Source: Aliigemmobacter aestuarii
GTDB taxonomy: Bacteria > Pseudomonadota > Alphaproteobacteria > Rhodobacterales > Rhodobacteraceae
Direction: 5' to 3'
Length of the DNA: 64,000 bases
NCBI RefSeq assembly: GCF_004799285.1
Contig: NZ_SSND01000001.1
Span: 992,001 to 1,056,000 of the forward strand
Notes under the pieces: model-generated
The model's input: the letters and a program-made list of their open reading frames with translations, nothing else
Databases searched by the model: none
Told to the model about the DNA's origin: nothing
Program-made: the position numbers and the translations under genes
Shown here: in pieces, positions 47,685 to 56,892 of the stretch
Numbering within the stretch: the stretch's first letter is position 1
How the letters are laid out: each line of letters starts with the position of its first letter

Positions 47685-48916
47685 CCCTGCGCCGCCCCGG
47701 CGACAAGGTTCAGCATGAGGTCGGTTGCCTTTTCCATGTCCTGGACCGAGATCCATTCCAGCGGGCCGTGGATGTTCTGCATCCCCGTGAACAGGTTCGG
47801 GCAGGGCAGGCCCATCTCGGTCAGCCGGGATCCGTCGGTGCCGCCCCGGATCGGCACGGAAACGGGTTCGACCCCCACCGCACGGCAGGCGGCGCGCGCC
47901 AGATCGACGGGCGTCATGTCCTTTTCCAGCCAATAGCGCATGTTGCGATACTGCGGGCGGATCGTGCAGGTGATCGCGGCGCGCGGTTCGGCGGCCTGAA
48001 GCGTCGCGCAGATCTCTTGCAGCAACGCGCCCTTGGACGCGAGGCCATCAAGTTCGAAATCCCGCAGGATGAACCGGATAACAGCCTCGGACGAGGACCC
48101 ACTCAGTTCATAGACATGGATGAACCCGTCGCGCCCGTCTGTCACCTCGGGCACCATCGTGCCCTGCGGGATCGCATCGACGATCTTCGCCGCCAGATGC
48201 AGCGCGTTCACCATCTTGCCCTTGGCAAAGCCGGGATGGATCGACACGCCCTTGACGGTGACGACCGCGCCATCGGCCGAAAAGGTTTCATACTCGATCT
48301 CGCCCAGGGCTCCGCCGTCGAAGGTATAGGCGAAGTCGGCCGCCATGTCGTGCACCAGCCGTTCGTCGAAGCCGCCTCCGATCTCTTCGTCAGGGGTAAA
48401 GGCCAGGCGGATCGTCGGACGTGGCGCATCCGGATGGCTCAGCAGATGCCGCGCGGCTGTCATGATGATGGCGACGCCTGCCTTGTCATCGGCCCCCAGC
48501 AGGGTCGTGCCCGATGCGGTCACAAGGTCATGCCCGACCTTTTCGGCCAGATAGGGGAATTCTTCGGGCGACAGCACCAGTCCGGGCACATCGGGAAAGG
48601 TGATCTCGCCACCGTTGTAGCCCTTGATCACCCGCGGCTTCACACCGGTCGCGTTGAACTGGGGCGCGGTGTCGACATGGGCCAGAAAGCCGATCACGGG
48701 TCCGTCGGCCGTGCCGGGGATCGTTGCCAGCACGCAGCCGTATTCCGTCAGCCGCACATCCGCCGCGCCGATTTCCGTCAGTTCCGCCTCAAGCAGGCGC
48801 AGCATGTCCCATTGCTGCGGGGTCGAGGGCCTTTGCCCAGTGCTTTCGTCGCTCTGGCTGTCGATGGCGCAATATCGCGTCAGGCGGGATTCGAGTTCGT
48901 CAGAAAAACGGGTCAT
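47681..48916 (-). CDS. pepT: Peptidase T, tripeptide aminopeptidase
   Basis: Zinc-dependent M20 peptidase that removes N-terminal residues from tripeptides in the cytosol. The 411-aa product has GFLAHVDTAP (first metal His), LLGADDKAGVAII, FTPDEEIGGGFD, and GGTDGSRLTEMGLPCPNLFTG followed by the C-terminal NIHGPLEW. The downstream methyltransferase overlaps its stop by 4 nt. It belongs to the mdh-to-suc stretch but has no functional tie to the TCA genes that I can see. Confidence 0.95.
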   Translation of the reverse strand: MTRFSDELESRLTRYCAIDSQSDESTGQRPSTPQQWDMLRLLEAELTEIGAADVRLTEYGCVLATIPGTADGPVIGFLAHVDTAPQFNATGVKPRVIKGYNGGEITFPDVPGLVLSPEEFPYLAEKVGHDLVTASGTTLLGADDKAGVAIIMTAARHLLSHPDAPRPTIRLAFTPDEEIGGGFDERLVHDMAADFAYTFDGGALGEIEYETFSADGAVVTVKGVSIHPGFAKGKMVNALHLAAKIVDAIPQGTMVPEVTDGRDGFIHVYELSGSSSEAVIRFILRDFELDGLASKGALLQEICATLQAAEPRAAITCTIRPQYRNMRYWLEKDMTPVDLARAACRAVGVEPVSVPIRGGTDGSRLTEMGLPCPNLFTGMQNIHGPLEWISVQDMEKATDLMLNLVAGAAQG

Positions 48917-48987
48917 GGCATCCTCCGGTCGCGCCGATGTGGCCGCCGGGGTGGCGGCTTGTCAATGCCGGTCGGGCCGGACCGGGA

Positions 48988-49863
48988 TCAGGTGAAGAAC
49001 CGCCGCACCTTGCGCGCCAGCCGGTAGACGAAGGGTGCCTTGCGGAAAGTGTCACCCACATAGGTGCGGAAATCCCGGGCCGCCCCCAGCGTGCGGTCCG
49101 TGCGGATCAGGGAATTGAGCTTGTCGCGCATCGGCGGGGTCAACAGGGCCGCGACATCGAACGGCTGGTCCACCGGTTCCTGATGGCTGTCATCCTCGTG
49201 CAGGCGGGTCAGATGCAGGAACCGGGGCGCCATCATGCGGTTCGAGCTGACCCGCAGGGTGGCGGGGTGCATCTGGTTGTATTCCATCGGCAGGATGACG
49301 ACCCGCATCCCATCGCGGTTCTCATACAGCAGCTCGCGCAAAAGAGGCTGGTCGAACATCAGTTTCAGCGCGACAAAGTCATCCTGCCAGCGTTGCAGGA
49401 AGGCTTCGGTCCGGGGGGTCTTGCGCACCCCCAGAACCCCGCTGTTCACCTGCCGGAAGGCGTGCGGGATCTCGCGGCGGACCTTTTGCAGATGCACGGG
49501 TGAACTGCCGTACAGTTCGTGCGCGCCGGCGAACTCGGTCTCTTTCAGCACCTCGAACAATTCCGGCACGGGGGCCACCATGACCACGTCGCAATCCAGA
49601 TAGACCGTCCGTTCGAACCGCGACCGGCGCAGCGCCTCCATCTTGGGGCGCGGGCCGCCAGCCTCAAGGAGGTGCACACGGTCGAACACCGGATCGTCAA
49701 GCGGGCTGTCGGTGAACAGGTCGATCGCGATATCGGGCATCACGCTGCGCACCGTGCGCGCGGCCCGGCGCGCCAGCTTGCGATAGCCCTCGCCCGTTGC
49801 GGCCAGAACGAACCCCCGCGCGGGTGCGGGGTCTTCAACCTGCAGGGTCCTGTCTTCCGTCAT
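48988..49863 (-). CDS. Putative glycosyltransferase with DxD motif
   Basis: A 291-aa protein resembling nucleotide-diphospho-sugar transferases of the GT-A fold. It has an N-terminal FVLAATGEGYRKLARRAART segment, KMEALRRSRFERTVYLDCDVVMV with a DxD motif (Asp90-Asp92), and VNSGVLGVRKTP. Sugar and acceptor are unknown; the protein has no signal peptide. ATG 49863 overlaps the TGA stop of a decayed paralogue upstream (ATGA), so the two were once a coupled pair. It lies between that pseudogene and pepT. Confidence 0.75.
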   Translation of the reverse strand: MTEDRTLQVEDPAPARGFVLAATGEGYRKLARRAARTVRSVMPDIAIDLFTDSPLDDPVFDRVHLLEAGGPRPKMEALRRSRFERTVYLDCDVVMVAPVPELFEVLKETEFAGAHELYGSSPVHLQKVRREIPHAFRQVNSGVLGVRKTPRTEAFLQRWQDDFVALKLMFDQPLLRELLYENRDGMRVVILPMEYNQMHPATLRVSSNRMMAPRFLHLTRLHEDDSHQEPVDQPFDVAALLTPPMRDKLNSLIRTDRTLGAARDFRTYVGDTFRKAPFVYRLARKVRRFFT

Positions 49864-50690
49864 TGGGTCACCACGCGAAGCAGCCGGCCGATGCGCCGCA
49901 CAAGGCCTTCTGGCACGATGTCGGCATGGCACCTGTCCTTGTCACAGGTCGGGCGCGCTGGCCAGTCCCGATCTCGGGAAATCAGTTCGACCAGCCGTGC
50001 GGCGCGGCTGTCAGGCAGAAGTTCCGGCAGGGCAAAGGGCGTGGTCGCATCGCCCGGCGGGCGGCGATGGAGGTCGCGGACATGAGGGATGCTCGGCGCG
50101 CCGAAATGATCAGCGCCAGATATCCAGCGCCTCTGGCCAGATCATGTTGTATTCATGTGGAATCACGATGAAGGGCAACCGGTGTTCGTGAAGACACGCG
50201 CGGAAATGCCCCTGATCGACCTTCGCCCCCTCGTTGCACAACCGGGCTTCCCAATCGGTCAGGAACCGGCCCGTCCGGCGGTTGCGGCGCATCGCCGGAA
50301 CGCCGGTGTTCAGCATCGGAAAGGCGCGCAGGATGGCCGGACCGATTTACAACTGCGCCACCCGCGCCCCCCCTGCGCGGCGGCGAAATCGGCGCGATCC
50401 GGCAGGTCGAAGAGTTCCGACACATCGCAAAGAACCGCGGTATCGGAATCGAGAACCACCGTGCGGTCAAAGCGTGACCGGCGCAGCGCTTCGATCTTCC
50501 GCCGGTGGAAATCGTCCGCCAAAAGGAAAATCCGGCCGAAGACGTCATCTTCGACCGGAATGTTCGTTTATAGGTCGATGCTTGCGCGCGGCATGGCCAG
50601 ACGCAGCGTCCTTGCCGCGCGCCTGGCTGTCGCGAGATAACTCGCGCCGGTTGCGGCATAGATGAAACCGCAGTCCGCCCGGCGCTACAT
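49860..50690 (-). pseudogene. Decayed paralogue of the adjacent glycosyltransferase
   Basis: From ATG 50690 the minus strand encodes a recognisable copy of the neighbouring protein, but with several lesions. There is TAG at codon 2 (50687-50685) and TAA at 50570-50568. A reading-frame change lies between 50375 and 50316 (a C7 run at 50367-50373, plus TAA at 50349-50347 in the new frame). A one-base frame change lies near 50120. Similarity runs through KIEALRRSRFDRTVVLDSD (DxD kept), MLNTGVPAMRRNRRTGRF, PHEYNMIWPEAL and then, after the last shift, FGAPSIPHVRDLH to VVTQ and TGA at 49862-49860. The stop overlaps the ATG of the intact gene. It begins 11 bp after mdh. Sequencing error cannot explain this many changes. 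Confidence 0.85.
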
Positions 50691-50701
50691 GGCCCGATCG
50701 G

Positions 50702-51724
<1,023 letters not shown>

Positions 51725-51881
51725 TCACGCAAGCGCGCTGCGCTGCGGCGTGGCGCTCGGGCTGTTCCGGGGCCGATGTTTGCGCTAATGCGGCCACGGG
51801 GACCGGGCAAGACCAGGCCGCCGACGAAAGAATCAGGCGCGGCGCGATCATGGGGGATTCGCCCGCCGGGGGGAAGTAGTC

Positions 51882-52631
51882 ATGGAAGGGCCGCTGTTCT
51901 GGCTGCTGGCAGTGCTGGCGGCAATGCTGGTGGGGGCCGGAAAGGGCGGCCTGCCTGTCGTGGGCATGATGGGCGTGCCGGTGCTGTCGCTGGCCATCTC
52001 GCCCGTGACCGCGGCGGGGCTTCTGCTGCCGATCTATGTGCTGTCGGATATCTTCGGCCTCTATGCCTATCGCCACTCGTTCGACAAACGGGTGGTGGCG
52101 ATCATGGCGGTCGGCATGACCGTCGGGGTAGGCATCGGCTGGGCCACCGCGCGGATCGTTCCCGAGCCGCTGGTCACCGCGATCATCGGCGCCATCGGCA
52201 CGGTCTTTGCGCTGAACCTGCTGATCCGGCGTCAGGCCGCCGCGGCCCCGCGTCGCGCAGAGGTCGCACCGGGGGTGTTCTGGGGGGCCGTCACCGGATT
52301 CACCAGCTTTGTCAGCCATTCGGGCGCGCCGCCCTATCAGGTCTATGTCCTGCCTCTGCAACTGGAAAAGGCGGTGTTCGCCGGAACGGGCACCATCGCC
52401 TTTGCCTATGTCAACGCGATCAAGCTGATCCCCTACTGGCACCTCGGCCAGCTGTCGCCCGGCAATCTGAAGGTCGCGGCCTTCCTGGCCGTTCCCGCCG
52501 TCCTTGCGGTGTTCGGTGGGGTCCGTCTGGTGCGGATCATTCCCGAAAGGCTGTTCTTCCGCATCGTGACCTGGGCGCTTCTGTTCATCTCGGTCTGGTT
52601 GATGTGGAAGGGCCTGCGCGGCCTTGCGTGA
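51882..52631 (+). CDS. TauE/SafE-family sulfite (organosulfonate) exporter-like protein
   Basis: A 249-aa inner-membrane protein with about seven or eight helices. It shows the duplicated TauE/SafE pattern: GAGKGGLPVVGMMGVPVLSLAISP in the first half and GFTSFVSHSGAPPYQVYVLP in the second. The family exports sulfite, sulfoacetate or related anions; substrate here is unknown. The ATG follows GGGGGGAAG. No taurine or sulfite genes are near. The gene is divergent from mdh. Confidence 0.87.
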   Translation: MEGPLFWLLAVLAAMLVGAGKGGLPVVGMMGVPVLSLAISPVTAAGLLLPIYVLSDIFGLYAYRHSFDKRVVAIMAVGMTVGVGIGWATARIVPEPLVTAIIGAIGTVFALNLLIRRQAAAAPRRAEVAPGVFWGAVTGFTSFVSHSGAPPYQVYVLPLQLEKAVFAGTGTIAFAYVNAIKLIPYWHLGQLSPGNLKVAAFLAVPAVLAVFGGVRLVRIIPERLFFRIVTWALLFISVWLMWKGLRGLA

Positions 52632-52635
52632 TCAG

Positions 52636-52692
52636 ACGGGGCAGGCCCAAACGGGGTAGGCTCAGGCGGAGCAGGCTCAGGCGGGGCTGCCC
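52636..52692. repeat. Short tandem repeat, 15-bp unit
   Basis: Three and a fraction imperfect copies of a 15-bp unit: ACGGGGCAGGCCCAA (52636-52650), ACGGGGTAGGCTCAG (52651-52665), GCGGAGCAGGCTCAG (52666-52680), then GCGGGGCTGCC. The last unit runs into the 3' end of the convergent small gene. Confidence 0.75.
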
Positions 52693-52985
52693 TTCGCGGG
52701 CAGATCTTCGGCCACCGCCTCGAACCCCTCGCCGCTGGCGATCAGGCAGGACCGCCCGTCGGGCAGCGTCACGACAATCGTCCATGTCCCCGTTTCGGCA
52801 GAGGCGTAAAGCTCCATCACCTGCCCGTTCGCAGCGATCCCGACGCTGCGCCGGTTTTCGCCCCAGCGTTCGGAAAGCTGTCCGACGACACGATCGCGCG
52901 GACCGCATTGCGCGGCAAAACACGCCCCCGTGGCAAGGATCACGCCAACAAACCCCAGCGACAGCGCAAACAGGACCCGTTCCAT
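52677..52985 (-). CDS. Small secreted protein of unknown function
   Basis: A 102-aa protein with a signal peptide (about 1-24, ending CFAAQ) and a mature part having three Cys (CGPRDR, DGRSC and the end of the signal). Beta-rich segments (MELYASAETGTWTIVVTLPDGRSCLIASG) are seen, and I do not recognise the family. ATG 52985 is preferred to 52991 because the ribosome site AAGGA is then at proper distance. The stop lies in a short tandem repeat. Confidence 0.7.
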   Translation of the reverse strand: MERVLFALSLGFVGVILATGACFAAQCGPRDRVVGQLSERWGENRRSVGIAANGQVMELYASAETGTWTIVVTLPDGRSCLIASGEGFEAVAEDLPAKGSPA

Positions 52986-53125
52986 CCGCATTTCCTTTCC
53001 GGGGCAGCGCCCCTTGCCGAAACCATGCCTTCCTGCGGGAAAGGCTGCGGCCAGAGGACGCAAAAGCGGTTAACGGAGCGCGCGCCGTTTCTGCGTTGCA
53101 GAAATTTCACCTTGCCGAATATGCC

Positions 53126-53139
53126 AAGACTGTGGTCTT
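53126..53139. promoter_or_regulatory. Inverted repeat upstream of mcl2
   Basis: AAGAC-TGTG-GTCTT is a perfect inverted repeat 30-44 bp before the mcl2 start, where a promoter or operator of the mcl2-mch operon is expected. It has no assigned regulator. Confidence 0.4.
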
Positions 53140-53169
53140 AGACGAAACAATCTTGCTTGGGAGAGAATC

Positions 53170-54033
53170 ATGACCGCCCGTCCCTATCGCTCTGTCCTCT
53201 ACATTCCCGGCTCGAAGGAACGTGCGCTGGAAAAGGCGATGGGACTTGCGGCCGACGCGATCATCTTTGACCTGGAAGACGCGGTCGCGCCCGACGAAAA
53301 GCCGGCGGCGCGCGATCTGCTGGCGCGCGTCCTGCGCGACTGGGATTTCGGGCGGCGCGCCCGGATCGTGCGGATCAACGGGCTGGATACCGAATGGGGC
53401 GCCGCGGACGCCCATGCGATGGACGGGGCAATCGCGGCGGGCGCCAGGATCGACGCGATCCTGATCCCCAAGGTGAACGGTCCCGACGACCTTGACCGCG
53501 TGGCCGGGCTGGTCCCCGGCGCGGATCTCTGGGCGATGATGGAAACCGCGGCAGGGATGCTGAACGCCGGCGCCATTGCCGCCCATCCGCGCCTGCGCGG
53601 CATGGTCATGGGCACCAACGACCTGGCGAAGGAGCTCAACAGCCGTTTCCGCCCAGACCGGCTGGCGATGCAGGCGGGCCTTGGCCTGTGCCTGCTGGCC
53701 GCCCGCGCCCATGGAAGGGTGATCGTCGATGGTGTCTACAACGCCTTCAAGGACGAGGACGGCCTGCGTGCCGAATGCGAACAGGGCCGCGACATGGGCT
53801 TTGACGGCAAGACGCTGATCCACCCGGCGCAGCTTGACATCGCCAACGCGGCCTTCGCCCCGTCCGAGGCCGAGATCGACCTCGCCCGCCGCCAGATCGC
53901 CGCCTTCGAGGCCGCGAAGGCCGCGGGTCAGGGTGTCGCCGTGGTCGACGGCAAGATCGTGGAAAACCTGCACATCGTGACCGCGCTTGCCACGCTGGCC
54001 AAGGCCGACGCGATTGCAGCGCTGGCCGAATGA
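53170..54033 (+). CDS. mcl2: (3S)-malyl-CoA thioesterase
   Basis: Hydrolyses (3S)-malyl-CoA to malate and CoA, completing the ethylmalonyl-CoA route. The 287-aa product belongs to the HpcH/HpaI-CitE lyase family: SVLYIPGSKERALEKA, IIFDLEDAVAPDEK, RIVRINGLDTEWG, LWAMMETAAG and FDGKTLIHPAQL. Length and the MTARPYRSVLYIPGSK start match Mcl2 of R. sphaeroides rather than the longer Mcl1 lyase (about 318 aa). ATG follows GGGAGAG. nnrU, DUF1737 and mch follow on the same strand. An alternative would be malyl-CoA lyase. Confidence 0.87.
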   Translation: MTARPYRSVLYIPGSKERALEKAMGLAADAIIFDLEDAVAPDEKPAARDLLARVLRDWDFGRRARIVRINGLDTEWGAADAHAMDGAIAAGARIDAILIPKVNGPDDLDRVAGLVPGADLWAMMETAAGMLNAGAIAAHPRLRGMVMGTNDLAKELNSRFRPDRLAMQAGLGLCLLAARAHGRVIVDGVYNAFKDEDGLRAECEQGRDMGFDGKTLIHPAQLDIANAAFAPSEAEIDLARRQIAAFEAAKAAGQGVAVVDGKIVENLHIVTALATLAKADAIAALAE

Positions 54034-54072
54034 GGGCAACCTGACGGCGGTTCGCTTTCAGGGAGATGTGCG

Positions 54073-54618
54073 ATGACCCTTATCGTTCTTGGCGTGGCGC
54101 TCTGGTGGGCCGCGCATCTTTTCAAACGGCTGGCCCCCGGCCCGCGCGCCCGGATGGGGAATGCGGGCAAAGGGATCGTTGCGGTCCTGATCCTTGTCTC
54201 GGTCGTGCTGATGGTCGTGGGCTATCGCGGCGTGGACCACATCGACCTGTGGTACCCCCCCGCCTTCCTGACCCATCTGAACAACCTCCTGATGATCCTC
54301 GCGCTGTATTTCTATGCCGCCGACGGCATGAAGACGGCGATCACGCGCAAGGTGCGGCATCCGCAGCTGACGGGGTTCAAGACCTGGGCGGTCGCGCATC
54401 TTCTGGTCAACGGCGATCTGGCTTCGGTGATCCTTTTCGGCGGGCTTCTGGCCTGGGCGGTCGTGTCGGTGATCCTGATCAATCGCGCGCAACCGGACTG
54501 GACGCCCCCGCCGCCGAAGCCCGCGAAGTTCGAGGTCTTTGCCATTGTCGGCGCGCTGGTCGCGACCGTGGCGCTCATGCTGATCCACAACTGGCTGGGC
54601 GTTCCGCCCTGGGGATGA
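54073..54618 (+). CDS. nnrU: NnrU-family membrane protein
   Basis: A 181-aa inner-membrane protein with five or six helices and the NnrU pattern (LGVALWWAAHLFKRLAPGPR; RHPQLTGFKTWAVAHLLVNGDLASVILFGGLLAWAV, read as several segments). NnrU was named for its link to nitrite and nitric oxide reduction in Rhodobacter, and it also resembles 15-cis-zeta-carotene isomerase. Here no denitrification gene is near; it lies 39 bp after mcl2 and 4 bp before DUF1737. The role in this setting is unknown. Confidence 0.87.
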   Translation: MTLIVLGVALWWAAHLFKRLAPGPRARMGNAGKGIVAVLILVSVVLMVVGYRGVDHIDLWYPPAFLTHLNNLLMILALYFYAADGMKTAITRKVRHPQLTGFKTWAVAHLLVNGDLASVILFGGLLAWAVVSVILINRAQPDWTPPPPKPAKFEVFAIVGALVATVALMLIHNWLGVPPWG

Positions 54619-54622
54619 ACCG

Positions 54623-54826
54623 ATGAAACTTTATCGCTTTCTGTCGGATGACGACACTTCGGCCTTTTGCCACAAGGTCACGGCGGCGCTGAACAAGGGC
54701 TGGGACCTGCACGGCAGCCCGACCTACGCCTTCGACGCAGCCAAGGGCATCATGCGCTGCGGACAGGCCGTCGTGAAAGAGGTGCCGGGAACCTACAGCC
54801 CCGACCTCAAGCTGGGAGAGCAGTGA
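54623..54826 (+). CDS. DUF1737 small protein
   Basis: A 67-aa soluble protein of DUF1737 (MKLYRFLSDDDTSAFCHKVTAALNKGWDLHGSPTY as N-terminal region, read in parts). Its stop overlaps the mch start by one base (TGATG), so it is translationally linked to mch. Function is unknown; relatives are often found beside mch in Rhodobacteraceae. Confidence 0.85.
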   Translation: MKLYRFLSDDDTSAFCHKVTAALNKGWDLHGSPTYAFDAAKGIMRCGQAVVKEVPGTYSPDLKLGEQ

Positions 54827-55857
54827 TGAAGACCAATCCGGGCCGGTTCTTCGAGGATTACGTTCTGGGCGAAACCATCGTCCATGCGGTGCCCCGCACG
54901 ATTTCGGGCGGGGAACGGGCGCTGTATCACGCGCTTTACCCGGCGCGAGGGGCGCTTTATTCCAGCGATGAATTCGCCCGGACCTGCGGCCTGCCCGCAT
55001 CGCCCCTCGATGATCTGGCGGCGTTCCATGTCATCTTCGGCAAGACCGTGCCCGACATCAGCCTGAACGCTGTCGCGAACCTTGGCTATGCCGAGGGCCG
55101 CTGGCATCGCCCGGTCTATCCGGGTGACACGCTGCGGTCGGAATCGACCGTGATCGGGCTGAAAGAGAATTCCAACGGCAAGTCGGGCGTCGTCCATGTC
55201 CGCACCCGCGGCCTGAACCAGCGCGGCGAAGTGGTGATGGACTATGTCCGTTGGGTGATGGTCCGCAAGAACCGGATGGACGCCCCCGCCTCCACCCCCG
55301 TGGCGCCGGACCTCAAACCCGCCCTCGATGCCAAGGATCTGGTGATCCCGGCGGGCCTGGATTTCACGCGCTACGATTTCACGCTGGCGGGCGAGCCGCA
55401 CCGCTGGGGCGATTACGAGGTGGGCGAAAAGATCGACCATGTGGACGGCGTAACGATCGAGGAAGCCGAACACATGATCGCCACCCGGCTCTGGCAGAAT
55501 ACCGCCAAGGTCCATTTCGACGCGACCTTCCGCGACGACGGCAAGCGGCTGATCTATGGCGGCCATGTCATCAGCATGGCACGTGCCCTGTCGTTCAACG
55601 GTCTGGCCAATGCCCAGATGATAGTCGCGCTGAACGGCGGCGCCCATGCCAATCCCTGTTTCGCGGGCGATACCGTCAAGGCCTGGTCCGAAGTGCTGGA
55701 CAAGGCGGAAACCGCGGCACCCGGCGTGGGCGCGATCCGGCTGCGCCTTGTGGCGGTGAAGCAGGGCGCGGCCCCCTTCACCCTGCGCGGCGAGGATGGA
55801 AAATACGCCCCCGAGGTGCTGCTCGACCTCGATTACTGGGCGCTGATGCCGCTCTGA
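54826..55857 (+). CDS. mch: Mesaconyl-CoA hydratase (beta-methylmalyl-CoA dehydratase)
   Basis: Interconverts mesaconyl-CoA (C1) and beta-methylmalyl-CoA in the ethylmalonyl-CoA pathway. The 343-aa product is a double hot-dog MaoC-type hydratase, with an N-terminal half including NLGYAEGRWHRPVYPGDTLRSEST and a C-terminal half with ISMARALSFNGLANAQMIV and ANPCFAGDTVKAWSEV. The length equals that reported for R. sphaeroides Mch, as I recall. The start overlaps the DUF1737 stop. A 259-bp gap with the sdh control element follows. Confidence 0.9.
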   Translation: MKTNPGRFFEDYVLGETIVHAVPRTISGGERALYHALYPARGALYSSDEFARTCGLPASPLDDLAAFHVIFGKTVPDISLNAVANLGYAEGRWHRPVYPGDTLRSESTVIGLKENSNGKSGVVHVRTRGLNQRGEVVMDYVRWVMVRKNRMDAPASTPVAPDLKPALDAKDLVIPAGLDFTRYDFTLAGEPHRWGDYEVGEKIDHVDGVTIEEAEHMIATRLWQNTAKVHFDATFRDDGKRLIYGGHVISMARALSFNGLANAQMIVALNGGAHANPCFAGDTVKAWSEVLDKAETAAPGVGAIRLRLVAVKQGAAPFTLRGEDGKYAPEVLLDLDYWALMPL

Positions 55858-55937
55858 CCGATCCGGGCGCGTAGCAGGCCTGCACCCGCACGGCCCCACG
55901 CGCCGCGCCAGATGCGGTGAGTCGGCCGGATGAAGGG

Positions 55938-55974
55938 ATTTGTGATCACGCGCAGAAAATTCGTGATCACAAAT
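55938..55974. promoter_or_regulatory. Paired palindromic operator upstream of sdhC
   Basis: Perfect 13-bp arms ATTTGTGATCACG (55938-55950) and CGTGATCACAAAT (55962-55974) flank an 11-bp spacer (CGCAGAAAATT). Each arm contains GTGATCAC, itself palindromic, with centres 21 bp apart. The element lies about 143 bp before sdhC. It is the same design and spacing as the element before sucC. Confidence 0.85.
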
Positions 55975-55989
55975 GCAACTTTCTTCGCG

Positions 55990-56003
55990 TGATACCGTAA
56001 ACA
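55990..56003. promoter_or_regulatory. LacI-type palindrome-like site before sdhC
   Basis: TGATACCGTAAACA is a near-palindrome with a central CG, 15 bp downstream of the paired operator and about 113 bp before sdhC. It differs at two of twelve defined positions from TGTTA-N-CG-N-TAACA, the motif I recall for the R. sphaeroides LacI-type regulator CceR. The assignment is tentative. Confidence 0.45.
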
Positions 56004-56116
56004 TGCCGCGATTGTCGCCTTTGAAAGCGTGACTTGGCCGAAAAATCCGCTATTCAGAAACCCAAAACCAGCTGGCCCGGCACGCACCCGGACCCTGCGA
56101 GACGAAGGGAAAGCCC

Positions 56117-56500
56117 ATGGCAAACGTGAAGCGGGTCGAACGGCCCCTGTCCCCCCACCTTCAGATCTACCGCTGGCAACTGCCAATGCTGACCTCCATC
56201 CTGACCCGGATCACCGGCAACGCGCTGATCGTCGGTGTGCTTCTGGCGGTCTGGTGGCTGTTTGCCGCGGCGGTCGGACCGGAATACTTCGCGATTGCCG
56301 ATGCGGTGGCGACCTCGTGGTTCGGGGATCTGGTGTTCACCGGGTCGCTTTGGGCGGTCTGGTATCACTACCTCGCGGGGCTGCGGCACCTTTACTACGA
56401 CGCGGGCAAGGGGCTCGACATTCCCACGGCCGAAAAGCTGGGCTGGGGCGTTATCATCGGCTCGGTCGTCCTGACCGTCATCACCATCATTCTGGTCTGA
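56117..56500 (+). CDS. sdhC: Succinate dehydrogenase cytochrome b556 subunit
   Basis: Membrane anchor of complex II that binds haem b and quinone. The 127-aa product has three helices and the SdhC signature RPLSPHLQIYRWQLPMLTSILTRITG (read in parts) plus HYLAGLRHLYYD with the likely haem His. ATG 56117 follows GAAGGGAAA. It is the first gene of the sdh operon, behind the paired palindrome. Confidence 0.95.
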   Translation: MANVKRVERPLSPHLQIYRWQLPMLTSILTRITGNALIVGVLLAVWWLFAAAVGPEYFAIADAVATSWFGDLVFTGSLWAVWYHYLAGLRHLYYDAGKGLDIPTAEKLGWGVIIGSVVLTVITIILV

Positions 56501-56510
56501 GGAGGCACCC

Positions 56511-56882
56511 ATGCGTTACCTGACCGACCGCAAGCGCGCCGAAGGCAAGGGTGCCTCGCACACCGGGACCGAACATCACTGGTACATGCAGATTTCGGCC
56601 GTGGGCCTGGCCTTCCTCGTGCCCACCTTCCTGTTCATCTTCGGCCGTGCCCTGGGCCAAGGCCACGATGCCGTTCTGGCCGTGTTCGCGCGGCCCTTCC
56701 CCGGCATCCTGACGGCGCTGGTGCTGTTCATCGGCATGCGCCACTTCAACAAGGGCGCCATCATGATGATCGAGGACTATGCGCGCGGCACTTCGCGCAA
56801 GCTGGCCGTGATCTTCGTGACCGCGCTTTCCTACCTTGTGATCGCCGTGGGCTTCTACGCCCTGGCCAAGATCGCGCTTTGA
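56511..56882 (+). CDS. sdhD: Succinate dehydrogenase hydrophobic anchor subunit
   Basis: Second membrane anchor of complex II, 123 aa with three helices. A polar start ([21 protein letters not shown]) is followed by helices about 25-47, 55-76 and 95-118. [16 protein letters not shown] lies between the second and third helices. It sits 10 bp after sdhC and 10 bp before sdhA. Confidence 0.93.
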   Translation: MRYLTDRKRAEGKGASHTGTEHHWYMQISAVGLAFLVPTFLFIFGRALGQGHDAVLAVFARPFPGILTALVLFIGMRHFNKGAIMMIEDYARGTSRKLAVIFVTALSYLVIAVGFYALAKIAL

Positions 56883-56892
56883 GAGGACCGAA

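Noticed and set aside
49860-50690. Two or three separate small genes in the 50.1-50.7 kb region
   Set aside because: The fragments align in order with the adjacent glycosyltransferase and are better explained as one pseudogene.
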